Origin: Novosphingobium sp.
Lineage (GTDB): Bacteria > Pseudomonadota > Alphaproteobacteria > Sphingomonadales > Sphingomonadaceae
Length of the DNA: 6,715 bases
Assembly (NCBI GenBank): GCA_027490345.1
Contig: JAIXYF010000292.1
Span: forward strand, 1 to 6,715
Direction of reading: 5' to 3'
Part shown: positions 1-6,621 of the stretch, one piece after another
Position numbering within the stretch: position 1 is the first letter of the stretch
How the letters are laid out: every line of letters starts with the position of its first letter
The notes under the pieces: generated by a model
Told to the model about the DNA's origin: nothing
The model's database searches: none
What the model saw: the letters and a program-made list of their open reading frames with translations, nothing else
Made by a program: the position numbers and the translations under genes

Positions 1-1847
1 TCGCTGAGATCGGCCTGTTCGGCGGCCTGCCGCGCCCACATTTCAGCATAAAGACCATCGCGGCGCAGCAGTTCGGGATGGCTGCCGCTTTCGACGAGCC
101 GCCCCTGATCGAGCACGAAGATCCGGTCGGAATCCGCGATCGTGGACAGGCGGTGCGCGATCGAGATCGTCGTGCGCTGCTCGGCAAGGCCGCGCATGGT
201 GGCGAGGATATCCTGCTCGGTGCGCGTATCGAGCGCGCTGGTCGCCTCGTCGAACAGGACTATGGGCGGGTTCTTCACCAAGGTGCGCGCAATCGCCACG
301 CGCTGCTTTTCGCCGCCCGAAAGCTTGAGCCCGCGTTCGCCGACTTCGGTATCGAAGCCCTTGGGCAGGCGTTCGATCAGCGGCAGGAGCGCGGCAGCAC
401 GGGCGGCGGCTTCGACATCGACGGGGCCAGCGCCGTCGCGGCCATAGGCGATGTTGTAGCCAATAGTATCGTTGAACAGCACCGAATCTTGCGGGACAAT
501 GCCGAGCACGGCGCGCAGCGATTTTTGCGTGACGGCGGCAATGTCCTGTCCGTCGATCAGGATGCGCCCGGCCTGCGGATCATAGAAACGGAACAGCAGG
601 CGCGCGATGGTCGATTTGCCCGCGCCCGAAGGGCCGACAATGGCGACCTTGCTGCCTGCGGGAATTTCGAGGCTGAGGCCGTGGAGGATCGTACGATCGG
701 GATCATAGCCGAACTGCACATCATCGAACACCACGGCAGGCTTGCGAACAAGCAGCGCAGGCGCGCCGGGGGCATCGGCCACTTCCTGCGGCTCGTCCAT
801 CAGTCGGAACATCGCGGCCATATCGATCAGACCTTGGCGGATGGTGCGATAGACCATGCCGAGCATATCGAGCGGGCGGAACAGCTGGGTGAGGTAGGTG
901 TTGACGAACACGACATCGCCTACCGTGAGCTTGCCTTGCGACCAGCCCCACACGGTGTAGGCCATGGCACCTGCCATGAGCAGATTGACGATCAACGCCT
1001 GTGCAATGTTGAGCAGGCCGAGCGAGTTCTCGCTTTTCACCGCCGCTTCGGCATAGGCGCGCGTGGCAGCAGCATAGCGCGCTTCCTCCCGCGACTCGGC
1101 GCCGAAGTATTTCACCGTTTCATAGTTGAGCAGCGAATCTACCGCGCGTGACATGGCCTGGCCATCAAGCCGGTTCATCTTTTCGCGCAGGGCATTGCGC
1201 CATTCGGTGATCGTGCGCGTGACCCAGGCATAGAGCACGATGGCCAGCGCCGTGGCAGCAACCAGCGGCCAGCCGAAGCTGATATAAAAGATCACCGCGA
1301 CAGCGGCGAGTTCGATCACTGTGGGGGCGATGTTGAACAGCAGGAAATAGAGCATCACATCGATGCTCTTGGTGCCGCGCTCGATCACTTTGGTAACCTC
1401 GCCGGTGCGCCGCGCGAGGTGGAAGCGCAACGAGAGCTTGTGCAGGCGGCTGAACACATCTTCCGCCAGCGCGCGGGTGGCATCCTGCCCGACGCGTTCG
1501 AACACGATATTGCGCAAGTTATCGAACGCGACACTGCCGAAGCGGCCGAGCGCATAGGCCAGCACGAAAGCGAGCGCGACGGCATAAGCGCCGCTGGCGG
1601 CGCCCGCCGCTGTGCCCTGAGTGGTGCCCTGAGTGGTGCCGGGCAGGCTCATCGCATCGATGGCGCGCTTGTAGGCATAAGGGAGGGCGAGGGTGGTGGC
1701 CTTCGCCGCAAGGATCAGCAGCGTGGCGCCGATGATCCGCCGCCGCAGCACCGGGTTATCGCGCGGCCAGAGATAAGGCAGGAAGCGGCGCAGCGTGCCC
1801 CAACCATCGTGGCGGGCATCAGGATTGGTGGCGGTATCTGGCGGCAT
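1..1847 (-). CDS. atm1: Atm1-type ABC exporter, ATPase and permease in one chain (3' end cut by window edge)
   Basis: This is an inner-membrane half-transporter that works as a homodimer. The family exports glutathione and glutathione-metal conjugates or related sulfur compounds; mitochondrial Atm1 serves cytosolic Fe-S assembly. 615 residues are visible. Residues about 15-335 form the six-helix permease domain. The ATPase domain has Walker A GPSGAGKST at 405-413 (K411), Q-loop Q453, signature LSGGEKQR at 509-516, Walker B IVLFDE at 529-534 and switch H565. R217, R221, N280, Q283, M328, M331 and R334 match the glutathione-binding residues I recall for Novosphingobium aromaticivorans Atm1 with a constant offset of +11. 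The ATG at 1845-1847 has GGAG four bases upstream. The visible end GLYAEMWARQAAEQADLSE/D resembles the family C-terminus, so only a few codons should be missing. One oddity is a TTQG repeat in the loop at residues 70-79. The start lies 54 bases after the protease gene. Family assignment is firm; the physiological substrate is inferred. Confidence 0.95.
   Translation of the reverse strand, partial: MPPDTATNPDARHDGWGTLRRFLPYLWPRDNPVLRRRIIGATLLILAAKATTLALPYAYKRAIDAMSLPGTTQGTTQGTAAGAASGAYAVALAFVLAYALGRFGSVAFDNLRNIVFERVGQDATRALAEDVFSRLHKLSLRFHLARRTGEVTKVIERGTKSIDVMLYFLLFNIAPTVIELAAVAVIFYISFGWPLVAATALAIVLYAWVTRTITEWRNALREKMNRLDGQAMSRAVDSLLNYETVKYFGAESREEARYAAATRAYAEAAVKSENSLGLLNIAQALIVNLLMAGAMAYTVWGWSQGKLTVGDVVFVNTYLTQLFRPLDMLGMVYRTIRQGLIDMAAMFRLMDEPQEVADAPGAPALLVRKPAVVFDDVQFGYDPDRTILHGLSLEIPAGSKVAIVGPSGAGKSTIARLLFRFYDPQAGRILIDGQDIAAVTQKSLRAVLGIVPQDSVLFNDTIGYNIAYGRDGAGPVDVEAAARAAALLPLIERLPKGFDTEVGERGLKLSGGEKQRVAIARTLVKNPPIVLFDEATSALDTRTEQDILATMRGLAEQRTTISIAHRLSTIADSDRIFVLDQGRLVESGSHPELLRRDGLYAEMWARQAAEQADLS
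1612..1640. repeat. 12-bp tandem repeat, about 2.4 copies, inside atm1
   Basis: The unit GTGCCCTGAGTG occurs at 1612-1623 and 1624-1635, followed by a partial third copy GTGCC. It is in frame (12 bp is four codons) and encodes G-T-T-Q-G-T-T-Q-G at about residues 70-79 of the exporter, in a Gly/Ala/Thr-rich stretch between the first two membrane helices. From topology this loop should be periplasmic. The insertion accounts for the protein being about 11 residues longer here than the Novosphingobium aromaticivorans homologue as I recall it. Slippage at the repeat would change loop length without a frameshift. Confidence 0.9.
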
Positions 1848-1901
1848 GGTTCTCCAGATAGGGGGTTTGGCGGGTTTCGCCAGCCCCAAGCGTTGCCGTG
1901 T

Positions 1902-2843
1902 TCAGAACCGGATCGGGATTTCCGCGCTTTCCGGAAGATCGAACAGGATGCGCCGGGTCGCAAAATCGATGGCAACGCGCTGGAACAGCTTGAGCTGGTT
2001 CATGCCCATGAACATCGCGGGGCGCCTCACCATCTCCAGCTTGTCGAAGGCGGGGGTGTCGGCAAAGACGAGCATGGCATTGCTCATCGTCATTGTGCCG
2101 AGCTTCACAGTGCGGGCCATCGCGATATCGGCGGTGATGATCTGGCCGGTAACGGACTGAAGCTCGGTGGTTTCGCCTTTGCTGCGACGGGCAAGGGCCT
2201 TTTGCAAGGCGCGGTTGCCGATCGAGGTGTCGGAGCCAGTGTCGATCACGATATCGGTGCGCACGCCGTCGATAACGGCGTTGGTCATGATCAGCTGACC
2301 CGAACGGCGGCGGGCCTGCACGACGATTTCAAACCCGCGTCCGCCGCCCAGTTGCATGGCATCGCCGATGGTCATGCGCTTTTTGGCGAAATCGAGGAGG
2401 ACGCGCTGGTCCTGCAGGCTGTCGAGCCCGATGATGCCATCGGCGCCGATATTGCTGCCTTCGAGCAGGGGCGCGGTGAGGCCATAGAAGCTGCGGCGGC
2501 CGAGGTTGATCTCGTCGATTTCGACCAGATCGACGCTTTGCGTGCCGGCAATGCCGATCAGGAGGCCCTGGCCCGAGGTGGGCAGGCGCAGGCGCGTGGC
2601 GATATCGCGCGCCAGTACGGTGCGTTCGGCGCCGGTATCGACGAGGAAATCGAACGGTCCGGACGAGCCGCCATCGTGGCCGATGCGCACGGGAACGGTC
2701 ATCCGGTCATGCCGGTCGATCGCGGCCTTGACCACATCGACGGTGCCTGCCGCGCCTTCTGCCGGGGGTAGGGGCGCCGAGGATAGCGGTGCAGCTGCGG
2801 CCAGCGTCAGCGCGCTGGTGGCGGTGATTGCCAGAATGCCCAT
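1902..2843 (-). CDS. secreted two-lobed retropepsin-like aspartic protease
   Basis: The product has 313 residues and is predicted to be exported. Residues 1-28 are a hydrophobic Ala/Leu-rich signal-like stretch without a basic n-region, which is atypical. Two aspartic protease half-sites follow. Lobe 1 (about 48-160) has FLVDTGA with D69-T70-G71 and later GIIGLD at 136-141. Lobe 2 (about 172-304) has IVIDTGS with D201-T202-G203 and later MFMGMN at 277-282. Each lobe ends in a matching strand pair (VLLDFAKKRMTI and VAIDFATRRILF), so the protein is an internal duplication and could form a complete pepsin-like active site in one chain. Known bacterial relatives of the retropepsin-like type include Caulobacter PerP, Rickettsia APRc and Bacillus SpoIIGA; I cannot assign orthology or a substrate. 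The start is fixed: no ATG, GTG or TTG lies in frame between it and an upstream TGA, and AGGAG sits nine bases before it. It lies 74 bases after the flippase gene and may be in the same transcript. Confidence 0.88.
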   Translation of the reverse strand: MGILAITATSALTLAAAAPLSSAPLPPAEGAAGTVDVVKAAIDRHDRMTVPVRIGHDGGSSGPFDFLVDTGAERTVLARDIATRLRLPTSGQGLLIGIAGTQSVDLVEIDEINLGRRSFYGLTAPLLEGSNIGADGIIGLDSLQDQRVLLDFAKKRMTIGDAMQLGGGRGFEIVVQARRRSGQLIMTNAVIDGVRTDIVIDTGSDTSIGNRALQKALARRSKGETTELQSVTGQIITADIAMARTVKLGTMTMSNAMLVFADTPAFDKLEMVRRPAMFMGMNQLKLFQRVAIDFATRRILFDLPESAEIPIRF

Positions 2844-2854
2844 GGCGTCATTCT

Positions 2855-2866
2855 CCTGCGCGCAGG
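2855..2866. repeat. 12-bp perfect palindrome at the protease ribosome binding site
   Basis: CCTGCGCGCAGG is its own reverse complement. It lies in the 74-base gap between the flippase stop and the protease start, and its AGG is part of the AGGAG ribosome binding site of the protease gene. It could be a small operator or an RNA element that hides the ribosome binding site. In DNA this rich in GC a 12-base palindrome of C and G steps may also be chance. Nothing else in this gap looks like a convincing promoter or terminator. Confidence 0.35.
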
Positions 2867-2917
2867 CATACGCCGTTCGCGCCGGTCTGCCTATGCAAAA
2901 TCAGCAGGTTGCGCCGG

Positions 2918-4441
2918 TCAGGTGGCAGAGGCCCGGGCACGATGCTGGCGCAGACCCGCGATGATTTCGCCCAGCAGTCCAGTGATTTCGCCAAACAGCG
3001 GGTGGCCCGCGATTCGCAGGGCAATCAGCCAGAAAAACGCGCCAAGGGCCGATGTTGTCAGCATCTGCAGCGGCCCGGCTTCTGCTGCGGGGTGCCATGT
3101 TTCATAACTGATCAGCACCGGAGCCACCGCAGCAAGGGTAACCATGAGGCTGCGCAGATAGATCACGGCAAGGGCGCGCCAGGTGAGGCCGAGCATCTCG
3201 CGCAGCAGCGGCGCGTAGAGCGCGATGAACACAAGACCATGCGCAAAGCGCGAGATCGCGACCCAGACAAGGCCGAACGGTGCGGCAATGGCCAGCAGCA
3301 GCACTGAAGTGACCGTTTCCAGCACTGTGCGATGCAGCAAGCTTTTCGTGCGGCCCAGCAGGACGGGGAGATCGGCGTTCAGCGGGATGGCCACATAGCA
3401 AAGCTGCGACAGGGCAACCCAGCCCAGCAGCGGCGCAGCGGCCATCCAGCGTTCTCCGTAAAGGAGATGAATGATCGGCTGGGCCAGCACCGCGATCCCT
3501 GCCATGGCCGGCCAGGTGACCCCCGTGTAGGCTGCCACCACGCGCAAGTATGGCGGCCCGAGCGGCTCGCCAGCATCGCGCACGCGGCGAAATGCGGGAT
3601 AGAACACGCCCGTCACCGCGCCCGCGACGAGCAAGCGCAATTGCAGCGCAAGGCCCGAGGCCCGGGCGAACAGGCCAACAGCGGCAGTATCGATCAGGCG
3701 GCCGATGACCAGTTCGGGAGCGCGGCCGGTGATCGAGTAGGCGGTGGCCAGCACACTGTTTGTGCCGCCAAGGTGCAGGATTGGCTTGGCCCCGGCAAGG
3801 CGCAGCGGCCAGGGCAGCATCAGCCCGGTGCGCCACTGGCTGATGAGGAGGCGCGCCGCCTGCTGGGCAAACGCGCCCCACGCCAGCGCAATCCCGCCAT
3901 AGCCCATGACCCCGAGCGTGATCGCGACCGTGGCATTGGCGATCGATGAGCCAACTTCGATCATCGTATTGGACTTGTAGTCCATGCGGCGCTGGCAGGT
4001 GGCCTGCGGCACGATGGCCAGCGGCACCAGAAGATAGGAGCAGGCAATGATGAGCGCGACCGGACGCAGCGCGGGATCGTGATAGAACGCCGCGATGGGA
4101 CCGGAGGCGAGAATGGCCAGCAGGCCGATGCTCCACGCGAACGTGACCGAGATCGTGAACGCGGTCTGGAGCTTCTCTGCGGTCAGCTCGCGCTCGCCGT
4201 TGATGTAGCGGTTCACGCCGAAGTCCTGCAGGAACGCGACCAGTGTGACGGCGGCAAAAGCGATCGAGAACAGGCCGAGATCTGCGGGCGAAATGAACCA
4301 GCGCGCCAGTACGATGCTGGCGCCGAACTGAATGGCAAACGAGGAATACTGCGAAATCAGCGCCCAGGCAGCGGCAGTGCGCACCGACATTGCAGGGGGC
4401 TGATCGGCCATTTCGGCGGCCAATGCGTCGGCCCGGGTCAT
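2918..4441 (-). CDS. Wzx-like polysaccharide/lipid-linked oligosaccharide flippase (MOP superfamily)
   Basis: This 507-residue integral membrane protein is of the polysaccharide biosynthesis/O-antigen flippase type, which turns undecaprenyl-linked sugar units across the inner membrane. The opening hydrophobic segment (about 22-50) followed by SPADLGLFSIAFA and LQDFGVNRYI (about 51-80) is typical of this superfamily. Further hydrophobic blocks at about 97-120, 125-147, 163-200, 225-283, 301-328, 334-362, 373-412, 424-446 and 458-478 fit 12 or more helices. A longer reading frame extends upstream to 4549, but the ATG at 4439-4441 is preferred. It overlaps the stop of the preceding glycosyltransferase as ATGA, has AGGGA eight bases upstream, and skips a Gly/Ala/Arg-rich segment with no membrane character. 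With two glycosyltransferases upstream, the likely cargo is the glycan they build. The sugar is unknown and no Wzy polymerase is in view. A transporter of another lipid-linked substrate is possible. Confidence 0.88.
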   Translation of the reverse strand: MTRADALAAEMADQPPAMSVRTAAAWALISQYSSFAIQFGASIVLARWFISPADLGLFSIAFAAVTLVAFLQDFGVNRYINGERELTAEKLQTAFTISVTFAWSIGLLAILASGPIAAFYHDPALRPVALIIACSYLLVPLAIVPQATCQRRMDYKSNTMIEVGSSIANATVAITLGVMGYGGIALAWGAFAQQAARLLISQWRTGLMLPWPLRLAGAKPILHLGGTNSVLATAYSITGRAPELVIGRLIDTAAVGLFARASGLALQLRLLVAGAVTGVFYPAFRRVRDAGEPLGPPYLRVVAAYTGVTWPAMAGIAVLAQPIIHLLYGERWMAAAPLLGWVALSQLCYVAIPLNADLPVLLGRTKSLLHRTVLETVTSVLLLAIAAPFGLVWVAISRFAHGLVFIALYAPLLREMLGLTWRALAVIYLRSLMVTLAAVAPVLISYETWHPAAEAGPLQMLTTSALGAFFWLIALRIAGHPLFGEITGLLGEIIAGLRQHRARASAT

Positions 4442-5466
4442 GCCGCGTTCCCTGTTGCATACCTTGCCGGCTGAAGCGCCAGTTGCAGCGCCGTGCGCGC
4501 GGCCTGCAGGGGGCGACCCGCGCGCAGCATCCGGGCAGCCACGCGCCACAAGTCAGCGCTTGCACCGGCATCGGCGATATGGCCAAGCAGCGCGTCCCAC
4601 CCCTCAGCGGCCAGCGCTTCGGGCGCATAGAGCGCGCGGGCCACCACCCGGCGGCGAACATAGGCCGCGCTGCCGGTGCCGAGCAGGGCATCGAGCGCAT
4701 CGGTTTCGGGCAGGGCGGCAAGACCATCGGTGGGATCGGTGCCCCCGGCCATCACCGCGCGGTGCGCCAACCAGGCAATCGCGGAGTGGCGCGCCTGCGT
4801 GATCATGTGGCGTGATGAGACCTGCCCCGGCGAGATGCGGTAATCGAGCAGGCATTCGGGCAGATTGTGCAGCCGGGTCATGCGGCTGAGGCGCAGCCAC
4901 AGATCCTGATCTTCGGCATGCGTATAGGCGCTGCGATAGCCGCCCGCTGTGCGGACCAGATCACGCCGAACCATGACCACGCTGTGGCAGAGATTGGGGC
5001 CATCCTCCAGATTGCTGACAATGCCATCGTGATCGCAAGGGCGCACGACCGGCGCATTGGCGGCGAGGCGGCCTGCGCTGTTGATATACCGCGTGGCGGC
5101 GCCGACGAGGCCGTGGCCGGGATGGGCCATTAGGAACGCGTGCTGGCGGGCCAGTCGCTCGGCGTGGCAGATGTCGTCGGCATCGAAGCGAGCGACAATT
5201 GGCGCGCGGGCCAGCGCGAATAGCTCGTTGAGGCTGGCAACCAGCCCGCGGTTGGCGCGCGAAACCACCCGAATGCGAGCGTCGCGGGCGGCAAAGCCTT
5301 CGGCAATCGCGCGGGTGTGGTCGGTTGAACCATCATCGAGGATGAGGAACTCGAAATCCGCGAAGGTCTGGGCCAGCACGCTTTCGATGGCGGGTACGAG
5401 AAAGGCCGCGCCGTTATAGACGCTCATGGCCACCGAGATCGCGGGGGAGGGGGGCGCCATGTTCAT
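4438..5466 (-). CDS. family 2 glycosyltransferase (GT-A fold), second of a tandem pair
   Basis: This is a cytosolic, probably membrane-associated inverting glycosyltransferase of 342 residues. The fold begins at about residue 9 (AISVAMSVYNGA). Nucleotide-sugar binding is indicated by ILDDGSTD (D44-D49) and the metal-binding RFDADD (D95-D98), and the probable catalytic-base region is AEDQDLWLRL (E185, D186). Residues after about 230 form an Ala/Leu/Arg-rich helical tail of unknown role, and no transmembrane helix is evident. Donor and acceptor sugars cannot be read from the sequence. The gene overlaps its upstream neighbour and the downstream flippase by four bases each (ATGA), so the three are probably translated in step. 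A second ATG two codons in (5458-5460) is better spaced from the GAGG ribosome binding site and may be the real start, giving 340 residues. Confidence 0.92.
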   Translation of the reverse strand: MNMAPPSPAISVAMSVYNGAAFLVPAIESVLAQTFADFEFLILDDGSTDHTRAIAEGFAARDARIRVVSRANRGLVASLNELFALARAPIVARFDADDICHAERLARQHAFLMAHPGHGLVGAATRYINSAGRLAANAPVVRPCDHDGIVSNLEDGPNLCHSVVMVRRDLVRTAGGYRSAYTHAEDQDLWLRLSRMTRLHNLPECLLDYRISPGQVSSRHMITQARHSAIAWLAHRAVMAGGTDPTDGLAALPETDALDALLGTGSAAYVRRRVVARALYAPEALAAEGWDALLGHIADAGASADLWRVAARMLRAGRPLQAARTALQLALQPARYATGNAA

Positions 5467-6527
5467 CCCTCAGTTTCGAGAAAGCTGGGATGAAGTGCCA
5501 ATTCGGCTCCGCCGCGGGTGTGGGCACGGCGGCGCCAGCGCAGCATGGGGCGGGCCAATGCAGGAAACAGATTCCAGAGTGCGAACGAGGCACGCCAGGT
5601 GAAGCCGGCAACCTGACCCCGGGCATGGCGCAATTCCGCCAGCCCGCGCCGGGTGTCCCCATCGATGATGCAGTCAATCGCATGTTCGAAGGCCAGCGCC
5701 GCGCGGCTGTCGGTCAGCAGCCGATCAAGCAGGGCCAATTCCGGTGCGTCCGCAGGAAGCGCGGCGCGCGCCTTTTCGTAAGTGCGAATATTGCCGAGCA
5801 GCATGCGCCCGGCATTGGCCGACGCGCTGCCGGGCCGCACCCGGTATTGGGCCAGCACTTCACTCATATAGCGCGCGGTGCCGCCCAGCATCATCAGACG
5901 GACCCACAGATCGAAATCTTCCGATTGCGCCATGCGCGTATCGAACCCGCCAACCGCAGTGTAATCTCCCCGGCGGAAGGTGGTGCCGATATAGACGTTG
6001 AACGACCGGTCCAGCACTTCGGCAAGCCCGCCCTGCAGCGCATGTGGCCGCTCCACGCAATTGCGCAGCCGAGTGACGGCGCCGAAGATCTGCGCATTGC
6101 ACGTGACAAGACGAACGGCCGGATCGGCTTCCAGAACGGGGACGACTTTGGCGAGATAGGTTGGCCTGAACAGGTCATCACCATCGAGCAGAGCTATCAA
6201 CGGCGCACGGGCCTCTGCGATGGCCGTATTGCGGGCCGCAGAAACGCCGTGGTTGGCCGTCGCCAGAAAGCGGATCCGGGGGTCGGCAAGAAACGGTGCC
6301 ACAGCACCTGCCACATCATCGGGGGAGCCATCATCGATGACAAGGCATTCCCAGGCGTTGAAGGTTTGCCGCTGCAGCGAAGTTAGCGCTTCGCCAAGCA
6401 GGTGTGCGACCCCGTAGGCAGGAACAATGACACACACGCGCGGACCGTCATACGCATGCGCGGTGGAAGCGCTCGGCGTGCCGGTGCGCAAAGCAGGCGC
6501 TGGGGCATGGGGGGAATCGTCCTTCAT
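5463..6527 (-). CDS. family 2 glycosyltransferase (GT-A fold), first gene of the glycan unit
   Basis: This 354-residue inverting glycosyltransferase probably acts on the cytosolic face of the inner membrane. A Pro/Ala/Ser/Thr-rich leader (1-28) of no clear function precedes the fold at VCVIVPAYG (31-39). Key motifs are VIDDGSPDD (D65, D66), NHGVSAARNTAIAEA (92-106), the metal-binding LLDGDD (D115, D117, D118) and QSEDFDLWVRL (E203, D204). The tail from about 255 is helical, with a basic segment near 330-335 (RWRRRAH). It shares fold and motifs with the next gene but is clearly divergent, so the pair probably adds different sugars; specificity cannot be read. The start is bounded: an in-frame TAG lies 15 bases upstream (6540-6542) and no other good start codon precedes the fold. 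GGAG touches the ATG with no spacer, so initiation may be weak, leaderless or unusual. It ends in ATGA with the following gene. Confidence 0.92.
   Translation of the reverse strand: MKDDSPHAPAPALRTGTPSASTAHAYDGPRVCVIVPAYGVAHLLGEALTSLQRQTFNAWECLVIDDGSPDDVAGAVAPFLADPRIRFLATANHGVSAARNTAIAEARAPLIALLDGDDLFRPTYLAKVVPVLEADPAVRLVTCNAQIFGAVTRLRNCVERPHALQGGLAEVLDRSFNVYIGTTFRRGDYTAVGGFDTRMAQSEDFDLWVRLMMLGGTARYMSEVLAQYRVRPGSASANAGRMLLGNIRTYEKARAALPADAPELALLDRLLTDSRAALAFEHAIDCIIDGDTRRGLAELRHARGQVAGFTWRASFALWNLFPALARPMLRWRRRAHTRGGAELALHPSFLETEG
5467..5471 (-). promoter_or_regulatory. Shine-Dalgarno GAGGG that bears on the start of the second glycosyltransferase
   Basis: Read on the minus strand, GAGGG ends directly against the ATG at 5464-5466, which is too close for normal initiation. 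The GAGG core is seven bases before the in-frame ATG at 5458-5460, which is ideal spacing. The sequence therefore favours the second ATG for fresh initiation, while the first ATG, overlapping the upstream TGA, could still be used by re-initiating ribosomes. Confidence 0.55.
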
Positions 6528-6586
6528 CTCCGAACCGGACTAACCTCGATGCGCTTAAGGTTTCGCTTACGATGCCGAATCAAGGG

Positions 6587-6603
6587 CGAATCAGCGCGAT
6601 TCG
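6587..6603. repeat. inverted repeat CGAATC-N5-GATTCG, possible dimeric operator
   Basis: Two perfect six-base arms, 6587-6592 and 6598-6603, are separated by AGCGC. The arm centres are about one helical turn apart, as expected for a dimeric regulator with its two halves on one face of the DNA. The site lies about 60-75 bases upstream of the first glycosyltransferase start, so a bound protein could reach a promoter there. The arms contain two of the clustered GANTC sites. Confidence 0.45.
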
Positions 6604-6604
6604 A

Positions 6605-6621
6605 CGGTTTTCTGCGGTTTT
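6605..6621. repeat. short direct repeat CGGTTTT, two copies ten bases apart
   Basis: CGGTTTT occurs at 6605-6611 and 6615-6621, with a third copy further out at 6693-6699 and a near copy CGGTTTC at 6682-6688. The close pair is phased by about one helical turn and lies in the gap between the third and fourth GANTC sites. It may be a protein-binding repeat or simply bent A-tract DNA of a promoter. Confidence 0.35.

Noticed and set aside
78..1151. 357-residue open frame on the plus strand
   Set aside because: It is antisense to the ATPase and permease domains of atm1, which carry intact Walker, signature and switch motifs. The plus-strand product looks like no known family.
1419..2771. 450-residue open frame on the plus strand
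   Set aside because: It lies opposite the protease and atm1, both of which have clear family motifs. The translation is rich in Gly, Ala, Arg, His and Asp with no recognisable domain, as expected from the antisense of GC-rich genes.
4442..4549. Upstream extension of the flippase by 36 codons
   Set aside because: The extension lies within the end of the preceding glycosyltransferase and is Gly/Ala/Arg-rich with no family character, while the ATGA overlap with AGGGA upstream marks a better start.
3102..4727. 541-residue open frame on the minus strand overlapping the flippase and glycosyltransferase
   Set aside because: Its frame is shifted relative to both real genes, it is Arg/Ala/His/Cys-rich with no membrane segments, and it spans the well-defined ATGA junction.
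6541..6571. Possible CtrA-type site (TTAA half-sites) on the minus strand
   Set aside because: GTAA and TTAA are separated by eight bases and TTAA and TTAG by eleven, neither matching the usual TTAA-N7-TTAA spacing.
6551..6590. Sigma-70-like promoter TTGATT-N18-CTTAAG on the minus strand
   Set aside because: The -10 matches TATAAT at only three positions and the -35 at four, so it is not distinguishable from chance, though a promoter is expected in this area.
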